DNA of 64,000 nt from Apodospora peruviana. Its lineage: Eukaryota; Ascomycota; Sordariomycetes; Sordariales; Lasiosphaeriaceae. A program made the translations under genes and the position numbers. Location: positions 1,364,001 through 1,428,000 of the forward strand of contig JAUEDM010000005.1 in assembly GCA_033439685.1 (NCBI GenBank), given 5' to 3'. Positions within the stretch are counted from its first letter, which is position 1, and each line of letters starts with the position of its first letter. Below the pieces are notes generated by a model that was not told the DNA's origin, searched no databases, and worked only from the letters and a program-made list of their open reading frames with translations. Positions 1 to 11,658 of this stretch are shown here, piece by piece.

Positions 1-564
1 GCAGGCCCCGTCCCGGTAGCGGTACTTGGCGGCCTCGTTGACCAGCTGGTCAAAGGCCGGGTAAACGTAGTCGGCGAACTGGATCTCGGCGACGGGCCGC
101 AAGCCCTCGGCCGCGGCGCCGATGGCGAAGCCCATTATCCCTTGCTCCGACAGCGGGGTGTTGAACACGCGCTCGCCGCCGTAGGTCTCCGCCAGCTTGC
201 TGGTGCAGCGGAACACGCCGCCGAAGGCAACGTCCTCGCCGAATATTAAGACGGACTCGTCCTCGGCCAGAGCGGTAGCCAATGCGTCGTTGACCGCCTG
301 GAATAGGTTCATGCGCTTGGTCGTGCCATTGCGGACCTCGGGCGGGAGCTCGGAGCTGCTCAGCGCTGTCTGGGAGGTGTGTGCCAGCAGCGGCGAGGTG
401 GGGTAGTCGGTCGGGATGTTGAGCTTCGCGTGGGGTGGATGGGTCGAGTATCGTTGTTGTTGATGGTGTGCGATCAAGCCGACTGGAGCAGCACGAAGCC
501 GTCGTGTCAGCGCCCTTGTGACCACCGAAGTTTTTGGTAGGAGAGTGGCTGCTGGTCCGCCCAT
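1..564 (-). CDS. BCKDHB: Branched-chain 2-oxoacid dehydrogenase E1 beta subunit, N-terminal part (cut by window edge)
   Basis: An open frame of 188 codons runs from an ATG at 564 to the left edge without a stop. The first ~45 residues are rich in Arg, Ala and Thr with few acids (RALTRRLRAAPVGLIAHH), as in a mitochondrial transit peptide. The rest reads as the thiamine-pyrophosphate E1-beta fold: MNLFQAVNDALATALAEDE, then LIFGEDVAFGGVFRCTSKL, FNTPLSEQGIMGFAIGAA and EIQFADYVYPAFDQLVNEAA. These match the branched-chain (not pyruvate) E1-beta subunit, especially GGVFRCT. The enzyme decarboxylates the 2-oxoacids of Val, Leu and Ile in the mitochondrial matrix. No intron is visible in the visible part; the C-terminal half lies outside the window. 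It is transcribed away from the glucanase gene at 1351. Confidence 0.9.
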   Translation of the reverse strand, partial: MGGPAATLLPKTSVVTRALTRRLRAAPVGLIAHHQQQRYSTHPPHAKLNIPTDYPTSPLLAHTSQTALSSSELPPEVRNGTTKRMNLFQAVNDALATALAEDESVLIFGEDVAFGGVFRCTSKLAETYGGERVFNTPLSEQGIMGFAIGAAAEGLRPVAEIQFADYVYPAFDQLVNEAAKYRYRDGAC

Positions 565-1350
565 GGTGAATGTGGGTGTTGCGACTGGCTCTGCGCAAAT
601 TTCCTTAGGACATTAGACGTAGAATATGCCTTCTTATGACAAAAAGTAGTAAAGCATCAAAGTCCGTGGACATTGTTGGGAGAGATGGTGATCTTTGGGA
701 AAAGGACGGGATGACGCTGTGGTCGCGGCTTGCGACGGCTTTGTGTGACAGGGGCGTGTTCATCCCGTCAGCCCGCCGCATCAAACACAAAAAGTCGGAG
801 ACACGATTAAACTACCGGTATACATTTGTACGCTTGTAAATATCTACTGGATAGCGTTAGACTTCGATTAAGCTTTGATAAAAGTTGTTTTTTGCTCTGA
901 AATTTTGGGCGTTCATTCAAATCGGCAAAGTCCCATTCAATTCAATTCATTTCTTGTTCGCAGCTCTCAAGTCTCAACTGGATGGGGTCCACCCCGCATT
1001 CCGGGGCGGTGTCAAACACGGTTCCCCTGCAACCACTTAAACAGCACCCAGTTTCCAAGGTCTGGCCTGGGCTTGGGTTGGTCGGTTGCCCAGCCAACAA
1101 TCGCCCAGTCTTTACTTTTGGGGCTGGGGGAGGTTGCACTGTCGAACGAATCAGAAAAATGACGTGGCAGGTCTTCCAACAATTGAAGTTCGACCACCGC
1201 CAACTTTCCGACATGGTTACCGAAACTCTAAATTAGCGACGTGAGCGACGAAAAAAATGCGATCATTCTTCCTTTCTTAACAATCAGCTAATTCGACCCG
1301 GACATATTTTCTCCTTGGTGTGATACGCATTATTTCATTACGAGAAATAA
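565..1350. promoter_or_regulatory. Intergenic region between divergent BCKDH E1-beta and exgD-type genes
   Basis: This 786-nt spacer separates two divergent starts and must hold both promoters. The short ORFs in it have no recognisable protein features. I see no TATA box or repeat that I would call with confidence. Confidence 0.4.
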
Positions 1351-3841
1351 ATGGCTCCGCGCGAGTCGGAGGAGAGGCCGCCGCCGAGGCGACGGCGCGA
1401 ATCATCTGCCAGACGGGAACGAGAGCGCGGCGACCGGGAACATCGGAAATCGAACCACGCGCGAAAAAAGTCGGCGTCCACGTCGGAGGATACAACCACT
1501 GGTACTGGCAGCAGCGGGTTGGCGTTATCATCTGCTGCTTTGGCGAAATTGAACCAGGAGAATGTGAAGAGACTGAGTAGCAGTGGTGGCGAACAGCAGC
1601 AGAGAACGCGGGACAAGAAGGACAGGCGGGATGAGAGAGATCGAGACCGGGGTCGAGATCGAGAGAGGGACCGGGTACGCACGGCAAAGGAAAGGGAACT
1701 GTCGAGGTTCAAGAAGGAGAAGGCGCTTGCGCTGTTGGCAGCGCAGGAGCGGGAGAGGAAATTAGAAAGAGAGGAAGAGGATGAACTGATACGCCTGTCG
1801 AAGAAGAGGAGGTCGGCGACGGCCCGGAAGCAAGGGGGCAGGGAATCGAGGTCCAGGGACGGGTATCGCGAGGTTAAGAGAGACGAATACCTGGAGGAAG
1901 ACGAGAGGATACGGGAGAAGAGGAGGAGCAGTAAGGCACGGGTTGTCAGCGGTGCTGTTCTTGAAGAAGGACGAGGGAGAGGACATGATGATCATCGGCA
2001 TCATTATGGCCGTCACGGACTGAGAGGCGGTGACGGGAGTAGCTACGACAGCTGGGAGATGGATGAAGTGGTTGTTAAGAAGTCGACTACCTCCCCAAAG
2101 TGGTGGCATCAGAAGAAATTCTGTGAGTGGCACCTTATCACTGCCTGCTTGAAATGAGGCCGGTATTTGCTGACAAATGGCGTGTGCTAGGGATTCTTAT
2201 TGGTATTGGGGTGGTCATCCTTATTCTCATTATTGTTGTCGCTGTGGTTGTCGGCAAAAACAACTCTGGTGACGGCGACGGTGGCGGAGACAGCAGCGGA
2301 GATAAATCGTCTGGCAGTCTCGACTCCATTTCGCCGAGCTCGATACCAGCAGGGGCGCCAGCTTGGCTCAATCCGTTTCAGTGGCTGGATACAAACGATT
2401 TCAACCTGACCTACACCAACGCGACGGTGGGCGACTTGCCCATCATGGGTCTCTTTTCCAAATGGGACGACTCTGCGGCGGCGAACGAGCATGTGCCTGC
2501 TCTGAACAAAGACTGGGGCGACTACGCGAGCCGCCCAGCAAGGGGCGTCAACGTCGGCGGCTGGCTGACCTTGGAACCCTTCATCACCCCGTCTCTGTTC
2601 AACTACGACCTGCGCAAGGGTATCATCGACGAGTACACCCTCTGCGCGTACCTCGGTTCCAAGTGTGCCGCCACGCTGGAACAGCACTACTCGACCTTTG
2701 TCACTGAGGACACATTCAGAGACATCGCCGCCGCCGGACTCGACCACGTCCGCATACCGTTTTCATACTGGGCCGTGCAGACCTACGACGGCGACCCGTA
2801 CGTCTTCCGGACCTCGTGGCGCTACCTCCTCCGCGGGATCGAGTGGGCGCGCAAGTACGGGCTGCGCATCAACCTTGACCTCCACGGTCTCCCGGGAAGC
2901 CAGAACGGGTGGAACCACAGCGGCCGCCAGGGTGCCATCAACTGGCTCGACGGCCCGGACGGCGCCACCAATGCCCAGCGCTCGCTCGACATCCACGACC
3001 GCCTCTCCAAATTCTTCGCGCAGTCGCGGTACAAGAACATCATCAGCCACTACGGCCTCGCCAACGAGCCCAAGATGACAGATCTCTCGGTGCCTGCGGT
3101 GCTGCAGTGGACGCAGACGGCGCACGATTTGGTGCGCAAGAACGGCATCACCGACGCCGTCGTTGTTTTCGGCGACGGTTTCCGCGGTCTCGGTAAGTGG
3201 CAGGGTGAGCTGCAGGGCAACCCGCGCATGGCGCTCGACGTGCACCAGTACGTCATCTTCAACACCAACCAGATCGTCTTCAACCATTCCGAAAAAGTCC
3301 GATACGCGTGCGAAGGGTGGGGCGACCAGACCGCGCTGAGCATGAACACGGCGACGGGGTACGGGCCGACGATGGTGGCCGAGTGGTCGCAGGCCGACAC
3401 GGACTGCGCCAAGCACCTGACCAACGTGGGCTGGGGAAACCGATGGACGGGCACGTACGTGACGGGCGATTCGTCGCTGGATATTACCACGCCGCGGTGC
3501 CCGGCCAAGGACCACAGCTGCGACTGCATCGCGGCGAACGCGCAACCGGACCAGTGGAGCGATCAGTATAAGCAGTTTCTGAGGATGTTTGCCGAGGCGC
3601 AGATGAGCACTTTCGAGAAGGGCTGGGGGTGGTTTTATTGGGTTTGGGATACCGAGGATGCGTACGTTTTTTCCCCTTCCCTTTTTGACTTGATGCTTTT
3701 TTGCTGACTTTTTCAAACAGGCCGCAATGGAGTTATAAAAAGGGTATGGCGGCCGGGGTGCTGCCTACAAAAGCTTATGATAGGGACTTTGACTGCTCGT
3801 CGGACATTCCTAGTTTCGATGGCTTGCCTGAGACTTATTGA
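1351..3841 (+). CDS. exgD: Membrane-anchored glucan 1,3-beta-glucosidase (GH5_9, exgD type)
   Basis: Exons 1351-2122, 2191-3661 and 3721-3841 give 787 aa. Intron 1 (GTGAGT, CTGAC branch, TAG) and intron 2 (GTACGT, CAAACAG) keep the frame. Residues 1-256 form a very basic, Arg/Glu/Asp-rich cytosolic tail. One membrane segment follows at about 258-282 (WILIGIGVVILILIIVVAVV), so this is a type II membrane protein. A Ser/Gly linker leads into the GH5 barrel, with RGVNVGGWLTLEPF, HVRIPFSYWA, INLDLHGLPGSQNG, the acid/base Glu550 in GLANEPK and the nucleophile Glu655 in VAEWSQ. The C-terminal exon ends APQWSYKKGMAAGVLP, as in the family. The enzyme should trim or remodel cell-wall beta-1,3-glucan from non-reducing ends at the plasma membrane. 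exgD assignment rests on the long tail plus single anchor; length is close to the usual ~800 aa. Confidence 0.93.
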
Positions 3842-5064
3842 GATATGAGATTTTATTGCCCTTTCCAGAGGGGGGTGAATGGATATACCCGCTGCATGAC
3901 GTATATGAAGCTGTTGTGTTTCGTTTTGGCATGGATGCATGGATGCATGGATGCATAGCATGGATTTTGATTCTGTTGTTTCGGGGCATATTGTGGGACA
4001 TATACATGTATAGGAACAGATGGGAACACAGAAACATTTGTCAGTTGTTGTCGGTGGTAGTAAATATGGGCAGTAAGTTTGTAATAGATAGAGTGATGGA
4101 TATTGGCGTTCCAAGCATCGAGGAGTAATAGATAGGCATATGAAGTCGATATGATGGATGCTGGTTTGAATTTTGCAGCAGAACTGATTTCTTTTCCAAA
4201 AAAAAACTTCTTCCTGATGATATGGTTACCTGCCTGGCATCTCGTAGCCCCGAGGGTTAAAAGAGAACGGTAATTCTAGCTCTTATAGAGCATGAGCAGT
4301 GAATACTCTTGTACTCAGCTTGTTTTTGGCGTTGAGGTAAAATAATTTCGAGAACGCGATGTGGATGTGTTGGTAGGTCTCTTCTCGTCAGGGCTAAAAT
4401 GTCGTCTGGCTAGAAATGTGCCGTTCTCCCTGACGAGTATCCCGTCACGCCCGTCTCTCTTGCTTTCTCGGTAGAGTTATTCCGGGACCGTGGCCTATTG
4501 CCCCGGTACGGAGTTGAGAACCGGCACCGCACTGCACCGGCTCGGCAGTCAGATACGAACCTACTGGTAGTTGTTCTCGTTTCGATGCCCCGTAAATAGC
4601 ATGTTAGCAGAGGAGCGGTGCCCGATCGTCTTGACAGTTTCACTCAATACATACTCTGTTTGGCACTTTTCTCATTTCGAGTTCCAAGATGGAAAGAGAG
4701 TCTGACAAGAAGCGTGCCCCGAGACTCGGATTCTGTTGTGATCAAGTCCGTTCGATATATGTATTTCGTACATGTCAGCAAGTCTTCGCCGACCGAACCA
4801 TCTCCACACATACATACACATGCACACGCACGTCAGGGCACTAGTAATGCAAGGTATGGACCTCGTTGGTACATAGGAACGGTCTGTTGCAAGCTGGCGC
4901 GATCCATATCCCGTACTGGCATGCCGAATTAACTATACCAGCATTGTACATCAAGCTTAGGTCTCAACCCTCCAACTGTCTGCACCATATAGATATTCCA
5001 CATGCTGCGAAATGCCAATTTTTGCTGCATGAAAGCCGGAGTCCATCTCGAATATCTGCTGCTC
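3842..5064. other. Convergent intergenic region with an 8-bp tandem repeat
   Basis: The glucanase and the aspartyl-tRNA synthetase end towards each other here. The 1.2 kb holds 3' UTRs and no coding signal I can support. A unit ATGGATGC is repeated three times at 3931-3954, and a CA-rich stretch lies near 4800-4835. Confidence 0.5.
3931..3954. repeat. Three copies of an 8-bp unit
   Basis: ATGGATGC occurs three times head to tail, about 90 nt after the glucanase stop. It is probably a 3' UTR microsatellite. Confidence 0.8.
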
Positions 5065-7181
5065 TTACGGCAGCAGTCTCTTAGGCGTGCGAGGATAATA
5101 AGCCGCGAGGTGCACGCTAGGCAATGCCAGGAACCACGCCACAATACGATCGAGCCCGAAGCCGCCTCCGCCGTGCGGCGGTACGCCGACCTGCTTGAAC
5201 ACCGCCAGGTACTCCTTGATACCGCCGCTCTCCGGGTCGACGCCCTTGGCGCGGATGCGCTCCTCGAGCTCAGCCGGATCGTTGACACGCTGCCCGCCCG
5301 AGAGCACCTTTTAAATTGTTAGCGAAACCCTTTAAAGAGTTGAATTCAAACGCTCCGCGTGGGTTCATCTTACCTCCTGACCCCTGACGAACATGTCCCA
5401 TGCATTGGTAACACGGACACCGTCCCCTACTGTAGCGCCGGAATCGTCAAGCTTGGCATAGAATGGCCGCGCCGTTTCGGGGAACTTGTCGATGACATAA
5501 AAGTCCGTCTTGTATTTTTGACGGACGACTTCTCCGAGAGCCTTTTCCTGCGGTGTGCTCATGTCCTCGTCGTCGCGCACGTTGGCGAACTCTGGAGGGC
5601 CTTCCTTTCGCAAAAGCTCTTGGGCTTCGGCAAAGGTCAAACGGACTTCCTTGCCTGGCTCTGGAAGGAGGAGCGGTTCCGAATTATAGACAGATCGGAC
5701 CGTTTCGATTTCGTTCGCACATCGCTCTGTATATCGCGGGAAATATGTGTTAGGAACACCATGTAATGTGCCCAAAGAAAACTGATTGTCGGGAAATTAT
5801 TAAGTAGTGATATTGCAAAACTGACCTTGGAGCCCGCGGAAGATATGCAACAGCACGCCCTCCAGCACAGAGAGAACCTCGTGGGAGTCTTCCTTGAGTT
5901 CCATCTCAAGATCAAGCCCCGTAAACTCGGTCATGTGCCTCGGCGTGTTGGAGTTCTCGGCTCTGAACACGGGACTTATACTGAACACGCGCTCCCTGCC
6001 TCCAGCAATCTCGAACTGCTTGTAGAATTGGGGCGACTGGGCGAGGAAGGCTGAAGTTGAGTTAGTATAGCTGGCCGAGACGAGAGAACTGCAGGGATTT
6101 TGTGGTGAGCTGGGAAAGGTGAGGTACCTTCTTCGTTGAAGTATTTGAGCCGAAAGACGTTTGCGCCTCCCTCCGAGGCTGCGCCTATAAGAGCGGGCGG
6201 TTCAAATTCTTTGAAATCACGCTCTTCGAGGTATGAGCGAAATAGTCTCTTCACTTGAATGCGGATATCCTGTTTGTACGTGTGCGCCATGTTAGTGAGT
6301 TATCCAGTAATCCGCAAGGTAGCTACCCCATCACCAAGGTAACGACGGCGACGTACCGCAATAGCCTGCTGAACAGGAGCGCGCTTGTGCATCGCGATGT
6401 TGTCGAGATGAGTGAGCATGCTTGCGGCTGGCGCCGCCGAAATGGTAAGACTCTCGACAACGGAAGCAGCGGCCTCAGCATCCTTCTCTTTCCCGGCGTC
6501 TGCACTCGCACTGCTCTCATCACTAAAGTTGACGATGGGCTGGCTTGCAGTCCCAATGGTCATGCCGAGCATGGTGGGAGCCGGCGCGAGCACGAAGCAC
6601 TTTGTAAGGTGAAGCTCGAGTCCCGAGACGCGGCAGCTCTTGACCGGTTCGAGAGGTTGCTTCACGACGGCCTCAACGGCAATGAAGCTCTCGAGATTGA
6701 TGCCGGTCACCCATTTAACCATGGGTCGACTGACAACGGGCTCCTCTCCCGGGCCGGAGGCCATGATGACGCCCTGGATGTTCCAGTTGCCGCCCTTGCG
6801 AAGCTCAACAAACCCCATCTTGGCACTCTGTACGCGGGCCCGCTGAAGCCAAGCACGCACGATGACCTTCTTGCCAATGTATGTTTCGTCTAGAGCGCGG
6901 ATTTCGACTTCTTGGGCATCCTGACTGAAGGCCCCGGCTGTAGTCTTCCTGTTTCCATAGCTATCTTTGGCGGGGTCGTCCTCGGCTTTTCCAGATGCGG
7001 CGGCGGCGGCGGCGAGTTCTGCAGCACGTTGGGCTTTCAAGGCCTCCTTCTTTGCTTTGGCCTCAGCCTTCTTGGCGCCTTTCTTTGACGTAGGCGCGCC
7101 TGACTCTTCCATGGTGCTGTTGTCTGGATTGGCGATTGGGGTTGCGCGTTCCTTTGACGTGGGCGCGCTTGAATCTGCCAT
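5065..7181 (-). CDS. DPS1: Aspartyl-tRNA synthetase, cytosolic (class IIb)
   Basis: Five exons on the minus strand (7181-6357, 6269-6128, 6050-5826, 5726-5374, 5307-5065) give 595 aa. Residues 1-75 are a Lys/Ala-rich extension typical of eukaryotic cytosolic AspRS, which helps bind tRNA. An OB-fold anticodon-binding domain follows (VIVRAWLQRARVQSAKMGF). The catalytic core has FEPPALIGAASEGGANVF, motif 2 (FRAENSNTPRHMTEF) and motif 3 (GGGGFGLDRIVAWFLAL), with the C-terminal YPRTPKRLLP of this enzyme. It charges tRNA-Asp, two genes for which lie in this window (35.3 and 56.2 kb). Start 7181 was chosen because MADSSAPTSK begins the acidic/basic extension; an in-frame upstream region also lacks stops but looks non-coding. 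No transit peptide, so the cytosolic form. Confidence 0.95.
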
Positions 7182-8614
7182 GGTGGTTGTCTGTATTTGG
7201 TAACTGAGTTGAGGGCATTCACAAAAGAGCGAATTCGCACAAGAGTCAGAACCGTTGGAGGGGTAAATCCGTGGTGGGGTGCCAGTCATGAACTTGTGCC
7301 TGAAACGCACCCAGCCACATATTCAGTTTTGTGGGGCGGTGCAGCTTCAAAAGGTGTGGCTGGCGTTAGTGGCTTCCCACAACACGGACCCGCTTCATCT
7401 CGGCCTCTCGCGGCTTCCCTCGTGGTTCAGCATCCGGGCCGTCTTCTTCTTCAAGGGGTTAGAGTGATGTCCCGGCTAACTCCGCACCTTCCATTCGGCT
7501 TTGATGCCGTCATCTCCGCACCTCCTTCGCCGAACATCGGTCCATCCGAACTGGCAGTTGCTTCCATTGATTCATTCCATATTTACTCGCAGTTTGAGAA
7601 TGTCCCGAGAAGCTTTAACCCCTTTCGCAAGGATAGAAGAGTGTCCTGCATGGATTCCCTTGTCAAACAGGTGAACGATTGTTCTGGGCGTGATTTCCAC
7701 GATACCACGACGTATTCCCGGTGCTTACTATTCCCGGAGTTTGACGACATAATGTTGTTGAATCATTATGTCATACGGAGTTCCAGGTGGTGAGCAAGAT
7801 ATCGGCATATCGCAACAGCAGCAACGCGTAAAGTCTCTTTGTCTTTGGCTGTAGCGTGACCGTCGCCGCCGCCGTGTTGCAGAAGCCGAAGTGCGAGAGA
7901 TTCGCTCCAAGAAACCAAGAAATGAATGGTTGGATCATTATTCTTTTCGGGATCCAACGCACTACGATGTACCGACCGTACTTGTAGTAGTTGCATCCTG
8001 ACCCCTACACTACACCCCCCAACGCCCCCATTACCAAGCACACAACCAACCCTTTTGTGTGATCGTTCCATCGAACCTAATGGAGTCATCAGAACCACCA
8101 CCCCCAATGGCCCATGCTGTTCGTCCATATGGAGTTTAGCTACCAAATAGGGAGGCAATTTTTAAGCACGAGGAGGGGAAAGCGCCTATATCCGATCAGA
8201 TATGGTTACCTTGCCTGTTAGGTAGGTAGAATTGCTTAGGTGCTTGCTTTGTGATGGAGTAGAAATTGTCGTCGAGCTCGCCATCCGCGTTTGAGTTAAC
8301 TCCATGTTACACAATTGTTAATAATATAGTTGATTGCCCTTCCTACTCATTTGCAAAAAGCATAATATATTCCAGTGAGAGTATTCATTTTTCTCGAAGC
8401 ATCTGATACTTCATCGCTTTTTGCCCCTATTTCGCTCAGCGCGCATATACACAACAAGAGTTGCGACTGACGCACGTTGCCGCTGAGTCGTCTAAGAGAT
8501 CAACGTCACAACAACTTATCTTTTTTCGATCTCTTAAGCCCTTTATACGGAGCCAAGAAGAAAAGCGAAGGCAAAAAAACACATATCAAATAACCCTCTC
8601 TCTTCGGCCCAAAG
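7182..8614. promoter_or_regulatory. Divergent intergenic region between AspRS and the MFS transporter
   Basis: This 1.4-kb spacer contains both promoters and the 5' leaders. The final 200 nt before 8615 are A/C-rich with pyrimidine blocks, as in fungal 5' leaders. ORFs inside it are short, in different frames and without domain features. Confidence 0.4.
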
Positions 8615-11600
8615 ATGTCCACCGAGAACCCCGAGAAGCACAACCACCAACACCGTCAACCTGAATCAGAACCAGAGCTGGCATCAGAAAAAATAGACAC
8701 CTCTAGCACTATCGCCAGCGCCAGCGGCAGCAGTATCAGCAGCCAATTATCCATGCGAGAAAAACTTGAATCCGACTTGGATCTCGAGCAAGGCGGCGGC
8801 GCTTACTTTACGCCTATTCAGACCACTCACTCAACGGCAGCAGACGGCGGTGCCGCAACGCCCAACGGCAAGAGGAGGACAAGTAGGGACACGTTTCGCA
8901 GTGGTAGCCTGCGGAGGGAACGGTCCAACAATGGCTGGGGGGTCGACGACCTTGAGAATGACGACGAAAATGACGAGGAAGTAGAAAGCCGCCGACCTAC
9001 ATCAGCAGCAGCAGCCGCAGACGCACAAACTACCAACGATGACGAAAAGGACCCCTTCGAAGTCGGTTGGGAAGGCGGCGATAGTGATCCTGTGAACCCG
9101 AGGAGTATGCCGCTGTGGAGGAAGTGGACAATCATCGGCATCACCTCGTTTGGTTCCTTTTGCGTGTAAGCCATACATCCGTAGGAAATATTTGGTATAA
9201 AGACTGACAGAGAAAAAGAACAAACGCATCGGCCTCCTACACAGCAACCTATGGTCCAATGGACGCCGAGTTTGGCAACTCGCGCCTGGTCGCCACCATC
9301 GGCCTCTCGACCTTCGTGCTCGGCATCGCCCTAGGGCCCTTCTGGTCGCCGCTAGCCGAGTTCTACGGCCGCCGACCCATCTATCTCTGTTCCTTCGCCG
9401 CCTTTATGATCTTCCTGGTCCCCTCGGCCGTGGCCCGCAACATCCAGACCATGATCGTCGCGCGCTTCTTCCAGGGCCTGGCGGGAAGCGCTTTCCTGTC
9501 GGTCTCGGGCGGCACCGTCGGCGACCTGTTTACCCGGGACACGATGCAGGCGCCCATGGCCGTGTTCGCCGTCGCTCCGTTTGTTGGCCCCGCGACGGGT
9601 CCTCTGCTTGGCGGGTTGATCACTTACTTTACCGCGGGTCTCTGGCGGTGGCTGCATTATGTGCTGCTGATTTGGAGCGCTTCGTTGCTGGTCGGCATCG
9701 CGTTGTTTGTGCCTGAGACTTATCGTGAGTTGGTTTTTTCTGTTCGTTATCTGGGAAAGGGTATGAGGAAGGGGTTTGGGTATATGTGGTTACCCCTGAT
9801 ATCACTCACCGCCGCTGTCCTGCTTGCTCCATCTATTCGATTAAGATTTGGGTCATACCATCGACGACATGATCAACAAAAAACTAACTTGAGATGCCAG
9901 ACCCTGTCCTCCTGAAATGCAAAGCCCAAAAGCTTCGCAAAACAACCAACAATCCCCTATATAAAGCGCCCCTCGAGAAATCCGAAAAGTCCATTACTCG
10001 GACGGTATCTTACTCTCTCCTCCGGCCCTTCCAGCTCCTCGTGCTCGAGCCCATGTGTCTGATTCTCGACGTCTACTCGGCCATCCTGCTCGGCGTGCTC
10101 TACCTTTTCTTCGGCGCCTTCCCGCTCGTGTTCATGAATAATCACGGCTTCAAACTCTGGCAGGTCGGGCTGACCTTCATGGGCCTGCTGGTGGCCAGCA
10201 TCACGGCAACGCTGAGCACGCCCATCTGGCGCCTGGTCCGCGAGCGGCTCGTGGAGAAGCGACGGCTCGCGACAGGAATAGTGAAAGACGAGCCCGAGGA
10301 CCAGCTGCCGCCTGTGATTTGCGGCGCGCCGCTGATCACCGCCGGCTTGTTCATGTTTGGCTTCACGACGTACCCGTGGGTGCATTGGATCGTGCCGATT
10401 ATCGGGTCGGGGATCTTTGGAATTGGGTGAGTACCTTGCTTGCCCGGGAGCCTCCTGTTCTTTTTGTTTTTTTTTTTTGGCTGTGTTCGTTTCTCTGAGG
10501 GAAGGTTACGTACCTACATCGCGACCTCATATATTGTGCAGTGTGTCCCCATGTGGTTGTTTACGGGGAAAGGCGGCGTAAGAAAAGGGGTAAAGCGGTG
10601 CTTGACAGCTCAATGGGGCTGGCCAAAGAAAATATTGCCTTGCCCAGACACAATTTCATACTGGGGCAACGGCTTTAACTCCAATGACATGGTGGGCACC
10701 ACCATCGAGCAGAGGCCAACCAGACTCCATAGACAAGTGTCTCGTGACAGCAACTCATCTGGCCTGGCCACAATCTTGCTGGCAAATCTCATGCAAGACT
10801 GGGCCGAAGCCCTGCATTTCTATGTTAGTCATGGATTTGGTCAGGCCGGTCATCCGGGCGTGAGCGTGGGCGGCGGTTGTTGCCTTGCTTGCCTTGCGTG
10901 CCCTTTCCCTGTGATGATCTCGCATGTGTCCGGACATGCTTCTTTAAAAACCCAAAAAAAATAAAAAAAATCTGCGGCTAACCGATTGGATAGGACCATG
11001 CTGGCCTTCACTGGTATCTTTACATTTCTTGTAAGTCTCTTTTCCCCCTTCTCGAGCCGCCTCCGTCCATCAAGGTCTGCGAGAGAGAGTTGTTTCCCAT
11101 CAAGGCCAGGTGCAGATTTTTGAGGGGTGGAAGCACAGACAAAAATCTGTAACCCACAAGAGCAAGGCCGCTGCTCAAAGTTCACGGAGCAATTGGATTG
11201 GATGAGATGCGAACGCGAGCTGACGTGAATGGTCGGCGGTTGTGTGTAGGTTGACGCGTATCCGCGCTACGCAGCGAGTGCCCTAGCCGGGAATGCCTTT
11301 GTGCGATGTTCATTTGCAGGTAAGTCATATGTCTCGGTGGTACCAAGCTTTCGTCCTTGTTTCCTTCAGCTTCGAGGCGCAGGTGCCTTGGTGGTGGTGG
11401 TGGTTCTTTCCCCGTGACATCTGCTGTCTTTGTCTGACACCACTCTCCTCTCCCTTCCCGTCCGGGCCTGATGCTAATGCCGGTGCGTTATTAGCCATCT
11501 TTCCCTTGTTTGGGATCCAAATGTACGAGAGACTTGGGTATCAATGGGCCACGGCGCTCCTGGGCTTCCTTACCCTGGCCATGCTCCCGTTTCCCTACAT

Positions 11601-11658
11601 CTTCTTTGTGTTCGGTAAGAGGATACGAGCAAGGAGTCGGTTTGCGGCAACGTCCTGA
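8615..11658 (+). CDS. Major facilitator superfamily multidrug transporter (DHA1 type)
   Basis: Exons 8615-9165, 9219-9724, 9901-10426, 10994-11030, 11250-11319 and 11495-11658 give 617 aa. The first ~165 residues are a hydrophilic, Ser/Asp/Glu-rich cytosolic tail. Twelve membrane segments follow. A DHA1 motif A is visible as GPFWSPLAEFYGRRPIY, then RFFQGLAGSAFLSVSGGTVGDLF, PETYHPVLLKCKA at the central loop, and FTGIFTFLVDAYPRYAASAL plus FPLFGIQMYERLGYQW near the end. All are typical of fungal drug:H+ antiporters of the FLR1/bicyclomycin-resistance group. It is expected to export drugs or small metabolites across the plasma membrane; the substrate cannot be read from sequence. Introns 3-5 are unusually long for fungi (567, 219 and 175 nt) and exon 4 is only 37 nt, but every junction keeps the frame and the family motifs. 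Confidence 0.9.

Noticed and set aside
2763..3716. 317-aa minus-strand ORF
   Set aside because: It is a shadow of the glucanase catalytic domain caused by GC-rich third positions.
10900..10985. TGATGA in MFS intron 3 as a possible snoRNA C box
   Set aside because: No CTGA D box within 60-120 nt and no terminal stem.
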